Assembly: GCA_011391285.1 (NCBI GenBank)
Contig: JAABQU010000055.1
Location: 1-35,574, forward strand
DNA length: 35,574 nt
Direction of reading: 5' to 3'
DNA from: Thiobacillus sp.
Lineage (GTDB): Bacteria > Pseudomonadota > Gammaproteobacteria > Burkholderiales > Thiobacillaceae
A program made the position numbers and the translations under genes. The notes beneath the pieces were generated by a model, which was not told the origin of the DNA, ran no database searches, and saw only the letters and a program-made list of their open reading frames with translations. Shown here one piece after another: positions 1 to 8,891 of this stretch. The stretch's first letter is position 1, and each line of letters starts with the position of its first letter.

Positions 1-1718
1 TGGGTAAAGGCTACAGCGGCTCGTGGATCGCGTCGGCCTTGGCCACCGCCCTGTTGTTGAAGTTCTACTCGCTCACGGTGGTGGGGCACATTGGCTTGAT
101 GGGACGCTATTTCTCGCACGAATCTCGCGAGTGGTGGGCGCGCCTGGGCGGCTGGGTGCTGCTGGTCTCGCTGGTATGGGCCGCACTGTTCACCATTGTC
201 TACATCGCGCCCGCCTTCTTCCGTTGGGCCAACCAGGCCTTCGTGACCGCTGGCGGCATGGCCTGGGCACTGTCGACCGCGGCCGGCGTGCTGATGGGGC
301 GCAGCGCGAAGACTTCCGCCGACACCCGCGCTGGCTGGCGCGACCGGGTGGCCCAGGTCGTCCCTTATATTTTCATCGTCGGTTTGCTGGGTTTGCTGTC
401 GCTGGGGCTGCACCAGTTGCTGATGCTGCCGGCGTTTTGCAGCGGATGCGTATCCCAAGCCGACACGCCCACGCACTTCATGTCCGTGCTCTACCAGGAA
501 GCCATCAATTTCCAGCATCCCGGCATCGTCTGGGTGGCGCTGCTGTGTGGTGGCAGCCTCGCTGCCGCCACAGCCCTGGCATCGCGCATCGACGTCAACC
601 TGTTCTCGATCTATCACTTCTACCGCCAACGCCTGGTACGCTGCTACCTCGGCGCCTCGCGCTGCAAGCTGCGCACGCCGCATCCGTTCACCGGTTTCGA
701 CCCGCGCGACGATCTCAAACTGGCCGACCTCGCATGCGATGTGGACAACAAGCCGCACTGCCAGCGTCCCTTCCTCATCCACAACACCGCGATGAACCTG
801 GTGGCCGGCAAGCAGCTTGCCTGGCAGGAGCGGCGTGCCGCCGCGTTTGCCTTCACCCCGCTGGCGTCCGGCTACAGCTTCACCCTGCCCGACGAAAAAG
901 GACAGCTGCTCAGCCATTACCGCCCCACCGCGCAGTACATGGAAGGCGTGTGGATGGGCTCGGCGATGGCCATTTCGGGCGCCGCCGCCTCGCCCAACAT
1001 GGGCTACCACAGCTCGCCCGCGCTGACTTTCCTGATGACCGTGTTCAACGTCCGTCTCGGCCACTGGAGCCCCAACCCGGCGGATGAAACCGCCTGGATC
1101 AAGCACGACCCGCCGTTCGGCGGCACCTATCTGCTGAAGGAGCTGTTCGGCCATACCCAGCACACCTCGCAGTTCGTCTACCTGTCGGACGGCGGCCATT
1201 TCGAGAATCTCGGCATCTACGAACTGGTGCGGCGACGCTGTGCCTGCATCGTCGCCATCGACGCCGGACAGGACAGCAACAACCAGTTCGAGGATCTGGG
1301 CAACGCCATTCGCAAGTGCTACGCCGACTTCGGCGTGGTCATCGACATTCACGCCGAAGACCTGGAGAGCGGCTATTCCGCCATCGGCCGCGTGATCTAC
1401 CCGCCCTGTGAGGGCTCTTCAGAGCAGCCGCCCGAAGGCCATTTGATTTACATCAAACCACGCCTCACCGGCACCGAACCGGCCGACCTGCTGAACTACA
1501 AATGCACCCACCCCGGCTTTCCGCACGAATCGACCGCCGACCAGTGGTTCGACGAATCGCAGTTCGAGAGCTACCGCAAGCTCGGGCATCACACCGGCAA
1601 GGCGGTGTTCGACGCGGCGCTGATCGAGGCGACCCAGCGTCAGGAAATGGCCAGCGACAGCGGACCGATCCTGCCGTGGCTATGTGAAATCCTGCGCGAG
1701 CGGCGTGACGAGGCTTGA
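1..1718 (+). CDS. Patatin-like phospholipase-domain membrane protein, 5' end outside window
   Basis: The reading frame is open to the left edge, so the true start and N-terminus are missing. The visible part opens with about five hydrophobic segments in the first ~210 codons, followed by a soluble C-terminal domain. That domain carries the motif YLSDGGHFENLGIYELVRRR, whose DGG (Asp at codon 396 of the visible frame) matches the catalytic Asp motif of patatin-like phospholipases. The nucleophile GxSxG motif is not visible and would lie upstream if present. Family knowledge: such proteins are lipid acyl hydrolases with a Ser-Asp dyad. The protein is probably an inner-membrane lipid hydrolase. 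It is the first visible gene of a 13-gene run, 58 nt before the large diheme cytochrome. The family call is fairly firm; the substrate is unknown. Confidence 0.7.
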   Translation, partial: GKGYSGSWIASALATALLLKFYSLTVVGHIGLMGRYFSHESREWWARLGGWVLLVSLVWAALFTIVYIAPAFFRWANQAFVTAGGMAWALSTAAGVLMGRSAKTSADTRAGWRDRVAQVVPYIFIVGLLGLLSLGLHQLLMLPAFCSGCVSQADTPTHFMSVLYQEAINFQHPGIVWVALLCGGSLAAATALASRIDVNLFSIYHFYRQRLVRCYLGASRCKLRTPHPFTGFDPRDDLKLADLACDVDNKPHCQRPFLIHNTAMNLVAGKQLAWQERRAAAFAFTPLASGYSFTLPDEKGQLLSHYRPTAQYMEGVWMGSAMAISGAAASPNMGYHSSPALTFLMTVFNVRLGHWSPNPADETAWIKHDPPFGGTYLLKELFGHTQHTSQFVYLSDGGHFENLGIYELVRRRCACIVAIDAGQDSNNQFEDLGNAIRKCYADFGVVIDIHAEDLESGYSAIGRVIYPPCEGSSEQPPEGHLIYIKPRLTGTEPADLLNYKCTHPGFPHESTADQWFDESQFESYRKLGHHTGKAVFDAALIEATQRQEMASDSGPILPWLCEILRERRDEA

Positions 1719-1739
1719 AAGCGCAGCATCCTTGACTAA

Positions 1740-1763
1740 GGTTCAGGGCAGTCTGTCCTGACC
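1740..1763. promoter_or_regulatory. Small inverted repeat in the gap before the diheme cytochrome gene
   Basis: GGTTCAGG and CCTGACC form a 7-bp stem with one bulged T and a 9-nt loop. It lies between the patatin-like stop codon and the AGGAG ribosome binding site (1766-1770) of the next gene. It could be an mRNA processing or attenuation hairpin or an operator. No T-tract follows it. Confidence 0.25.
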
Positions 1764-1776
1764 ACAGGAGAGCACT

Positions 1777-4338
1777 ATGAAAACATCGACTTGGCTAGGG
1801 ATCTTCAGCGTTTCAACCCTTGCCGCGCTGGCCTGGTACACCCATCAACCCGAAACTGCGCAGGCCACCCTGCCGCCGGCAGCTGGCGTCGTGCAAAGTT
1901 CACCTGCCGCTGCCGAACCCGATCCGGTCTCGCCCTATACTGACGCCGGTTTCCACGAAGGCGAAGCCGGCCTGTCGCCGTCGGCCCGTTCCGGACGCGA
2001 AATCTGGTTCAAGGCCACCGCAGGCAACGCGCGCTTTCATACCTACACCTTCCAGCAACGCATCACCGCGCTGATCGATTGGTTCGGCGTGCTGCGCAGC
2101 GATGCGCGCGACACCCGCTTCAAGACCTGGGGCCTGATCAACGACCCCGGCTGTTGCAAACCGGGTTCCGACGGTTGTCCGGCCAGAAGTTACGAGGAAA
2201 CCTACGGCTTCGACTGGTGCCCCGGCGACCAGGACCTGCTGAAGTTCGTCGGCAAGCCCGGCTACCGCGACCCCGCGTGCGACTTCAAGGATGCCGCCGT
2301 GCTCGCCAGCGATCCCGAAGGCCATCAGAAAGGCCGCGAGGACAGTTGCAACCTCGCCTTCGGCACTTCCACCGGCGCGCTCGGTTTCCGCAAATTTCCC
2401 AACCCGCGCTTCGATGCGGCGGTGTGGAAACAGGTCAACGGCAGCCTCGGCACCTGGGAAGGCTACAACCGCAAACTGTCGAACGACCCCGCCCGCTCCG
2501 ACTCCAAAGTGCGCAAGCTGGCCGATGCCTCGGTCGAACCCCCCTTCCTGATCGGCACCGCGTGTGCGTCGTGCCACATCGCCTTCGACCCGGCCAAGCC
2601 ACCGCTCGACCCCGAACATCCCAAGTGGGAAAACCTCTCCGGGCTGGTTGGCAACCAGTACATCCGCGTCTCCGAGATCCTCATTTCCGGCATGCCGCAC
2701 GATGACCTGCTGTGGCAGATCTTTTCCCATGCGCGCCCCGGCACCTCGGATACCTCGGCGATCCCCAACGACCAGGTCAACAACGCCGGCACCATCAACG
2801 CGCTGATCAACATCGCGCAGCGCCCGACGTTTTCCGGCGAAAATGTCAACCGCTGGCGCAAGGCTGCAGCGTGCCCGACCGGCATCAAGGAATCGAGTTG
2901 CTGGTGCGAACCCGGCAAGCCCGGCAAATGCTGGGAAAAATCCACCAAGACTGAAACTGTCCACCACATCCTCAAGGATGGCAGCGATTCGATCGGCGCG
3001 CTCGGCGCGATCCAGCGCGTGTATTTCAACATCGGCTCGTGCTCGGAACAGTGCTGGGTCAACCACCTCACCGACCTGCGCCAGCTCGACCCGCAGGCGC
3101 GCAACTTCGGCCAGACGCCGTTCGACATCGGCCAGTGCCGGCGCGACTGCCCCAACTTCCGCGCCATCGAAGACCGGCTGCCCAACCTGCTCGACTTCTT
3201 CCTCACCGCACCTGAGGGCCATGCCAAGGACTTGACTGAGGCGCGCGCGAATCAGCATCAGGCCGCTTACGCCGAGACCGATCTGGTGCGCGATCTCGAA
3301 CACAACTTCGGCAAGGGCGCGGTCTCGCGCGGCCAGCAAGTGTTCGTCGCCAACTGCGCGCGCTGCCATTCCAGCGGCAAGCCGCCGTTCGAGGCGGTCG
3401 ACTTCCGCGCCCCCGACAGCAAGAGCGGCCTGCGCGCCGACTGGCTGGGCAACGACGTGCCGACACCGGTGACAGAAGTCGGCACCTACCGCTGCCGCTC
3501 GCTGCATTCCAACCACCTGCGCGGCCACGTCTGGGAACAGTTCGCCGACGAGGACTACCACGCGCGCAAGACCGTCGCCGGCATCCTCGATCCGCACGAT
3601 GGCGGCCGAGGTTATTACCGCAACGTCTCGCTGGTCAACCTGTGGGCGCACGCACCCTTCCTGCACAACAACTCGGTCGGCCCCGAACTGTGCGGCTGGG
3701 GTGGCGACAAGGCCAATGCCTACGAGCTGTACCGTTCCAGCTACGTCGACACGACGAAGCCCGGCAACCCGCCGCTGGCGAAAGACAAGCAGCCGGCGTG
3801 CTGGAAATACGACCCCTCGGTCGACGGCCGCTTCAAGCTGTATGTGGCGTCGATGAACGATCTGCTGAATCCGGCCAGGCGCATTCCCAAGGCAACCAAG
3901 GTCGACGAGGACATCGTGCTCGACATCGGCCCGCGCATCTTCGACGGCAAGGAGGAAAAACGCCTGGTCGGCTTCACCGTGCGCGTACCGGCCGGTGCCA
4001 CGGCGGGCAACGTCGGCAACTTCCGCCACAAGGATTTCATCGTCGACCTGGTGCGCGCCAGGCTGAAACCCGCCGAACTCGAAGCGCGGCTGGCTACCGT
4101 GCTGCCCGCCGCCGAGGCGAAGCAGCTTGCGGCTGAAATGCAGTCCATCGGCAAGGCCATCGTCTCCGATCCGGACCGGCTGATCGAAGTGGTGAAAGAG
4201 GCGCGAGCACGCACCCCCGCGCTGTGGCAGGTCTATTCGTCGTGCAGCGCGGAAATCGAAAACGACGGCCATCGCTTCGGCGAAGACCTCAGCGACGCCG
4301 ACAAGAACGCACTGATCGCCTTTTTGGCGACGCTGTAA
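1777..4338 (+). CDS. Large Cys-rich diheme c-type cytochrome (CcpA/MauG/RoxA superfamily-like)
   Basis: The 853-residue product starts with a hydrophobic signal or anchor (residues ~5-22), so it acts in the periplasm or beyond. Two c-heme motifs are visible: CASCH at 263-267 and CARCH at 527-531. A C-terminal segment around VSLVNLWAHAPFLHNNSVGP resembles the distal part of bacterial diheme peroxidases and of RoxA-type dioxygenases. It is much longer than a typical CcpA peroxidase (about 330 residues) and contains about 18 cysteines outside the heme motifs, which suggests many disulfides. Family knowledge: this superfamily includes peroxidases, MauG, rubber oxygenases and the Pseudomonas fatty-acid 10S-dioxygenase and diol synthase. 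An oxygenase role is therefore possible, but I infer it only from family and context. AGGAG at 1766-1770 supports the start. Confidence 0.75.
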   Translation: MKTSTWLGIFSVSTLAALAWYTHQPETAQATLPPAAGVVQSSPAAAEPDPVSPYTDAGFHEGEAGLSPSARSGREIWFKATAGNARFHTYTFQQRITALIDWFGVLRSDARDTRFKTWGLINDPGCCKPGSDGCPARSYEETYGFDWCPGDQDLLKFVGKPGYRDPACDFKDAAVLASDPEGHQKGREDSCNLAFGTSTGALGFRKFPNPRFDAAVWKQVNGSLGTWEGYNRKLSNDPARSDSKVRKLADASVEPPFLIGTACASCHIAFDPAKPPLDPEHPKWENLSGLVGNQYIRVSEILISGMPHDDLLWQIFSHARPGTSDTSAIPNDQVNNAGTINALINIAQRPTFSGENVNRWRKAAACPTGIKESSCWCEPGKPGKCWEKSTKTETVHHILKDGSDSIGALGAIQRVYFNIGSCSEQCWVNHLTDLRQLDPQARNFGQTPFDIGQCRRDCPNFRAIEDRLPNLLDFFLTAPEGHAKDLTEARANQHQAAYAETDLVRDLEHNFGKGAVSRGQQVFVANCARCHSSGKPPFEAVDFRAPDSKSGLRADWLGNDVPTPVTEVGTYRCRSLHSNHLRGHVWEQFADEDYHARKTVAGILDPHDGGRGYYRNVSLVNLWAHAPFLHNNSVGPELCGWGGDKANAYELYRSSYVDTTKPGNPPLAKDKQPACWKYDPSVDGRFKLYVASMNDLLNPARRIPKATKVDEDIVLDIGPRIFDGKEEKRLVGFTVRVPAGATAGNVGNFRHKDFIVDLVRARLKPAELEARLATVLPAAEAKQLAAEMQSIGKAIVSDPDRLIEVVKEARARTPALWQVYSSCSAEIENDGHRFGEDLSDADKNALIAFLATL

Positions 4339-4349
4339 GGGAGTCCGAC

Positions 4350-5222
4350 ATGAATACACGCATGCTTTTTCTCGCCGCCGCGTTCATCCTGCCATTGTCC
4401 GGTTGCGACAAAATCAGCGGCTGGTTCGCCGGCAAGCCAGACATCGCCTTCGCACCCTATGGCGACGACTACCCCAGCAAGCCCGATTTTGCACAGGTCG
4501 AATACGAATACCCCATCGCACTTAAAGAACTCGCCAAGGTCACGCCCAAATACCTCGCCGGTCTGAATCAGGAGGAACTCGATCAGCTCTACGCACGGCT
4601 CGGCTCCGGTCCGGTTCCCGATGGCCCGTTCGATGGCGAAATCGTGTTCCCGCGCGGCAGCTCGGGCAAGCTGCGCGTGGCCGAAATCATCGGCGGTTTG
4701 AAAGGCCTCGGCGTCAACTTCAAGGGCAAGATGCTGGAAACCGCGGGCGAAACCTTGTGGAAAGGCAAGGTGTTCTACCGCGATCAAAAAGTGCTGCGCA
4801 ACCGCATCCAGGATCTCGCGGTGCTGCGCCCCGTCATCGGCCCCGGCGACATCCCGAAAATCGACGTCGACGGCCGCGACGCCTGGCTGCTGTTCCCCGC
4901 CAAGCTCTACTGCGGGCAAAGCCTGATCGACTCGCGGCGCGAATCCATCATCATCGACTACGCCTTCACCGACGAAATCCGCGGCTATCGCGAGAAGCCG
5001 GATTTTTTGGCAGGCCGGCGCGGCCTCAAGGTACGCGACGAAATCCGCATGGTGCGTCCCGGCCTCTACCTTGGCCGCGCCTACATGGACCACGCCTTCA
5101 TCCTCAACTTCGTGCTCTACAGCAAGGATCTGGACAAAGCCGGCCGCGCCGAATTCGAAACCGGCCAGATCAAGGACGAGTGCTGGAGCGGCACGCAGAA
5201 ACGGGTGTTGGCGCAGCGCTAG
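4350..5222 (+). CDS. Conserved hypothetical lipoprotein
   Basis: The 290-residue product begins with a short lipoprotein signal peptide ending in the lipobox LSGC, with Cys19 as the predicted lipidated residue. It is probably anchored to a periplasmic membrane face. The mature part has no motif that I recognise. It contains alternating hydrophobic stretches such as SIIIDYAFTDEIRGYR and GRAYMDHAFILNFVLY that look beta-rich. The ATG at 4350 lies 11 nt after the diheme cytochrome stop and has a GGGAG ribosome binding site at 4339-4343. Earlier in-frame ATGs are rejected because they lie inside the preceding gene and give no signal peptide. The position between two diheme cytochrome genes suggests a partner or substrate-binding role, which is inference only. 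Confidence 0.75.
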   Translation: MNTRMLFLAAAFILPLSGCDKISGWFAGKPDIAFAPYGDDYPSKPDFAQVEYEYPIALKELAKVTPKYLAGLNQEELDQLYARLGSGPVPDGPFDGEIVFPRGSSGKLRVAEIIGGLKGLGVNFKGKMLETAGETLWKGKVFYRDQKVLRNRIQDLAVLRPVIGPGDIPKIDVDGRDAWLLFPAKLYCGQSLIDSRRESIIIDYAFTDEIRGYREKPDFLAGRRGLKVRDEIRMVRPGLYLGRAYMDHAFILNFVLYSKDLDKAGRAEFETGQIKDECWSGTQKRVLAQR

Positions 5223-5226
5223 CGCC

Positions 5227-6792
5227 ATGGCTGCCAGAATCGGACTGGGCAGACTCACCATCATGTTCGCCGCCATGCTGACCGCTTCGATCCCGGCGCC
5301 CGCGCAGGACGACCTGCCGCCCGCCGGGCGGTCGCGTTTCGATCAATTGATCGGCAACGCGCCCGTGCCTTATCCGTTTTCGCAGTTGGTGAACACGATC
5401 AACCGCCAGATGCAGCCTGACGCCGGCGGCCTGCCGCCGCTGAAAATCACGCTGATTCCTCTGGGTCGCTCCCTGCAACGCAACGCCGGCGCACCCGATT
5501 TCTTCCACTTTCCGCGCGTGGTTGCCGCCGCCGACGGCATCAGTCTCCCCGGCTACGCTCCGCTGAAGGATCGCCTGTTTCTCGGGTTTCACGAGACGGG
5601 ACAAGTACTTGAAGTGATCAGCTACAACGATGCCGCCGGCCGCTTCGAGTTTCAGGTGGTGCGCGATTATCAGGCCGGCAAGACACCGCAGGTTTTTTAT
5701 GCGCGGCGCAGCCTGTGTCTCGCCTGTCATCAGAATGCCGCACCGATGTTCGCCCGCCCGCTGTGGGACGAAACCCCGGCCAATCCGGCGATTGCCGCCC
5801 GCCTGAAAACGGCGCGGCGCGATTTCTACAAGGTGAAACTGACCGGCACCGACATCGCCTATTTCATCGACGCCTCGACCGACCGCGCCAACCTGTTCCC
5901 GGTCTGGCAGGCAATCTGGCAACAAGGCTGCGGCCAGGGCGAGGCAGGCGACCGCTGCCGCATGGAGGCGTTTTCCGCCGCCCTCGATTACGCCCGCTTC
6001 GGCAAGCTGCCGGCACCGGCCAGTCTGCCCACGCTGGACCGCAACTGGAAAACCCGCTGGCCGCTGGGACTGCCCATTCCCAACCCCGACCTGCCCAACC
6101 GCGACCCGCTGGCCGCGCTGCCCGATCCGGCAAACGACCCGCTGCTGCTGCGTCCGCCGCTCGAAACCTGGACGGCACCAGACAAGACCGCCTTCGTCGT
6201 CGGACTGGCCGGGATGCTCGATGCCGCAGCGGTCAAGAAACTGGGGCGGCGCGATCTGGCCGCGCCGCTGGAGCGGCTGCGCGCACGCGGCGTTTTGAAC
6301 GCCCGTCCGTTCAGCCTCGCGCTGACCGATGTCCTGCTGGTCGAAGTCGGTCTGCCAAACAAAACACCCTCAAGCGCACTGCCGCCGACACGCGTGGAAA
6401 AGCGGTCGCCGGACAGCGGCAGCCTGGCCAGCTTCCGCACGCACTGTGGCGAATGCCATGACAGCGCGTCCAATGAACCACCGAATTTCCTGCACGGCAG
6501 CGACGCGGCCGTCAACGCGCGGCTCGATCATTGCGCCGAGCGGATTTTTTACCGCCTGAGCATGGGGCGCACCGCCGAAGCGCGACGCGGCAAATCGCCC
6601 ATGCCGCCCCCCGCGATTCTGGCCACGCGTGGTCTGACTGCGTCCGCCTGGGCGCGCTCGCCTTATCTGGACGCCTTGCTTGGCGACATGCGCGCGCGCA
6701 TCCGCGCGCAAGGCGGCCAGCCCGAAACCCTGCTCGCGCGACCCTTCGACCAGCTGCGCAGTTGCCTGCCTCCGCCGAAGCCCCTGAACTAA
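5227..6792 (+). CDS. Periplasmic diheme c-type cytochrome, uncharacterised family
   Basis: The 521-residue product has a signal peptide with a likely cleavage after APA (residues ~25-27). Two heme c motifs are visible: CLACH at 164-168 and CGECH at 407-411. A Met-Pro-rich segment (GKSPMPPP) follows the second motif and could supply a distal Met ligand. The spacing of the hemes and the remaining sequence do not match small electron-transfer cytochromes. I cannot name the family beyond diheme cytochrome. The start at 5227 is 4 nt past the lipoprotein stop and gives a complete signal peptide; an upstream ATG in frame overlaps the lipoprotein gene and gives none. It may pass electrons to or from the larger cytochrome encoded two genes earlier, or act as an oxidase itself. 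Confidence 0.75.
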   Translation: MAARIGLGRLTIMFAAMLTASIPAPAQDDLPPAGRSRFDQLIGNAPVPYPFSQLVNTINRQMQPDAGGLPPLKITLIPLGRSLQRNAGAPDFFHFPRVVAAADGISLPGYAPLKDRLFLGFHETGQVLEVISYNDAAGRFEFQVVRDYQAGKTPQVFYARRSLCLACHQNAAPMFARPLWDETPANPAIAARLKTARRDFYKVKLTGTDIAYFIDASTDRANLFPVWQAIWQQGCGQGEAGDRCRMEAFSAALDYARFGKLPAPASLPTLDRNWKTRWPLGLPIPNPDLPNRDPLAALPDPANDPLLLRPPLETWTAPDKTAFVVGLAGMLDAAAVKKLGRRDLAAPLERLRARGVLNARPFSLALTDVLLVEVGLPNKTPSSALPPTRVEKRSPDSGSLASFRTHCGECHDSASNEPPNFLHGSDAAVNARLDHCAERIFYRLSMGRTAEARRGKSPMPPPAILATRGLTASAWARSPYLDALLGDMRARIRAQGGQPETLLARPFDQLRSCLPPPKPLN

Positions 6793-6802
6793 AGGACACC
6801 AC

Positions 6803-7606
6803 ATGCCCCACCCCTTCGATGGTTTTCAGCCCGCCACCGCGAAATACCACGGCGAGAACGCCGTCGCGCTATCCTGCGCCGCCCGCCTGGCCTACAACGA
6901 TGACGCGATGATTCCGCCGGTCGTTTCGCAATGGGGGTTCACGCGTTTCCGTTTCATCGACCGGAGGGAAACCCAGGCTCTGGTCATGGCCAACGGCAGC
7001 ACCATCGTGGTCGCCTTTCGCGGAACCGAACCGGGCAAATTGAAGGACTGGATGAGCGATCTCGACACCCAGTTTTGCGACATTCCCTTCGGCAAGGTTC
7101 ACAACGGTTTCCGTATGGCGCTCTCGCACGTCTGGGACGAACTGAATCAATGCATCGCCGAATTTCAGGACCACGGGCAGTCGCTCTGGGTCACGGGACA
7201 CAGCCTTGGCGCGGCACTTGCCACGCTCGCCGCGGCGCAATGGCGCGAGCGCGACAAACCGGTACACGGGCTCTACATCTTCGGCGCGCCGCGGGTGGGC
7301 GACCGCGCATTCGAGCGTACCTTCGATCAGGATTTCGGCGCGCGCAACTTCCGCTTTGTGAACAACGCCGATCTGGTGACCCGGGTGCCGCTGCGTGCCA
7401 TGGGCTTTTCGCATGCCGGCACGCTGCTGTACTTCACCGACAAGGGCAAGCTGATGGCCGATCCCGGCTTGTGGGATGCGTTTCTCAACCGCATGCAGGG
7501 GCGCATCGAGGATCTGGGCAACATGGGCCCGGCCGACCTCAAGCAACACTCCATCGACCACTACGTCAGGCTGTGCGAGAAAAACCGCGCAGTCCAGCCA
7601 TTCTGA
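6803..7606 (+). CDS. Class 3 (fungal-type) lipase
   Basis: The 267-residue product is a lipase_3 alpha/beta hydrolase. The nucleophile elbow is GHSLG at 132-136 (Ser134). The expected Asp lies in NNADLVTRVP and the expected His in KQHSIDHYV near the C-terminus, in the right order for a Ser-Asp-His triad. The strand motif VVAFRGTE, typical of this family, precedes the elbow. No signal peptide is visible, so the enzyme is predicted to be cytoplasmic unless exported by another route. The gene starts 10 nt after the diheme cytochrome gene, with AAAGGA as its ribosome binding site. Family knowledge: such enzymes hydrolyse triacylglycerols or other acyl esters. Here it could release fatty acids for the neighbouring heme enzymes, which is an inference. 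Confidence 0.9.
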   Translation: MPHPFDGFQPATAKYHGENAVALSCAARLAYNDDAMIPPVVSQWGFTRFRFIDRRETQALVMANGSTIVVAFRGTEPGKLKDWMSDLDTQFCDIPFGKVHNGFRMALSHVWDELNQCIAEFQDHGQSLWVTGHSLGAALATLAAAQWRERDKPVHGLYIFGAPRVGDRAFERTFDQDFGARNFRFVNNADLVTRVPLRAMGFSHAGTLLYFTDKGKLMADPGLWDAFLNRMQGRIEDLGNMGPADLKQHSIDHYVRLCEKNRAVQPF

Positions 7607-7646
7607 GGCCGCCATGGCCCCCCGGCGCAACCCGAGCCCCTGATCC

Positions 7647-8885
7647 ATGCCCAGCGAAAACTCCAACGCCAGTCGCCCGGTTCCACGCGCCGATACCGGC
7701 TCGGCGTTGCTGAACTGGCTCTCCGATACGTCCACTTTCCTGTTGCACATGGAGCGACGCATCGATCCCTGGATCCACCCGCCGTTCGATGCATTGCTGC
7801 GCGATCCGCTGGCGCGCCTGGTCACCGCCCTGATCAACTGGCAGCGCCGCGACGAGGGCTTGCAGCTCGCCGAGGAGAAACCGCTGCCGGATGAAGCAGA
7901 ATATCTCGACGCCATCATTGCCACCTTCGGGCAGCAGATGAAGAAGCTGTGGAAACCCGGCGGCATGGAGCGCGGTGGCAACACCAAGACGCATGGCATC
8001 GTGCGCGGCGAATTCATCGTGCACGACAATCTGCCGCCGCAATTTCGTCACGGCATCTACGCCAGGCCGCAAACCTTTCCCGCCTGGGTGCGCTTCTCCG
8101 GACCGGGGCCCTACATCACGCCAGACATCGACGACGTCGGCTTCATGAGCATCAGCATCAAGCTGATGGGCGTGCCGGGAACGAAGCTGATGGACGAAGA
8201 GCAGCACACGCTGGACATGTTCGGCGTCTCCACGCCGACCTTCGTCACGCCGGACACCAAGGCCAACGCGCACTTGCAGACCTGGAGCCTGAAGAACGCG
8301 TCGATCTTCCATTTCCTCAATTTCAAGCGCCCGCACGTGCTCGATCTCGTCATGCAGGCACTGTTCATCAAGACGCAGAGCAGTCCGTTCGAGGCGCCCT
8401 ACTTCAGTTGCGTGCCGTATCTGTTGGGCGAAGGACAGGCGATGCAATACTCGGTGTGGCCCAAATCGAATCGGCGCACCCCGATTCCGCGCCTGCCGCG
8501 GCGGCCGCCCGACGACTATCTGCGCGACGCCATGGTCGCGGCGCTGAATCAGGGCGACGTCGAATTCGACATTCGTCTGCAAAGACAAACCGATCCCTTT
8601 CGGATGCCGATCGAGAACAATGCGGTGCTGTGGCCGGAAAAACTGTCGCCGCGCGTCTCGGTCGCCACGCTGCGCCTGCCCAGACAGACATTCGATTCGC
8701 GTGTGCAAATGGAATTCGCCAAAAAGCTTTCCTACAACCCGTGGCACACCATCGCCGAGCATCGGCCGCTGGGCAATCAAAGCCGCGCCCGGCAGCGCAT
8801 GTATTTTGAGTTGTCCAAGCTGCGGCATACGCAAAATGCCGTGCCGCATTACGAGCCCAGCGGCGACGAGCGTTTCGATGAGTAA
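7647..8885 (+). CDS. Catalase-family (y4iL-like) heme protein
   Basis: The 412-residue product belongs to the divergent catalase-related group rather than the clade 1-3 catalases. The distal His lies in THGIVRGEF (His116). The substrate-channel region reads FPAWVRFSGPGP. The probable proximal heme-ligand Tyr is Tyr386 in RARQRMYFELSKLRH. It is shorter than ordinary catalases (about 480-750 residues) and has no signal peptide. Family knowledge: catalase-related hemoproteins in animals and cyanobacteria convert fatty acid hydroperoxides, whereas true catalases act on hydrogen peroxide. Which applies here is unknown. The start at 7647 follows a weak leader; an upstream ATG at 7614 in the same frame runs into a stop. 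It forms a tight trio with the next two genes. Confidence 0.85.
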   Translation: MPSENSNASRPVPRADTGSALLNWLSDTSTFLLHMERRIDPWIHPPFDALLRDPLARLVTALINWQRRDEGLQLAEEKPLPDEAEYLDAIIATFGQQMKKLWKPGGMERGGNTKTHGIVRGEFIVHDNLPPQFRHGIYARPQTFPAWVRFSGPGPYITPDIDDVGFMSISIKLMGVPGTKLMDEEQHTLDMFGVSTPTFVTPDTKANAHLQTWSLKNASIFHFLNFKRPHVLDLVMQALFIKTQSSPFEAPYFSCVPYLLGEGQAMQYSVWPKSNRRTPIPRLPRRPPDDYLRDAMVAALNQGDVEFDIRLQRQTDPFRMPIENNAVLWPEKLSPRVSVATLRLPRQTFDSRVQMEFAKKLSYNPWHTIAEHRPLGNQSRARQRMYFELSKLRHTQNAVPHYEPSGDERFDE

Positions 8886-8891
8886 CCCGCG

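Noticed and set aside
1900..4359. Very long open frame on the minus strand opposite the large diheme cytochrome gene
   Set aside because: It mirrors a GC-rich coding gene, has no recognisable domain and shows low-complexity Ala/Gly/Val/Arg composition. The plus-strand frame has heme motifs and a signal peptide.
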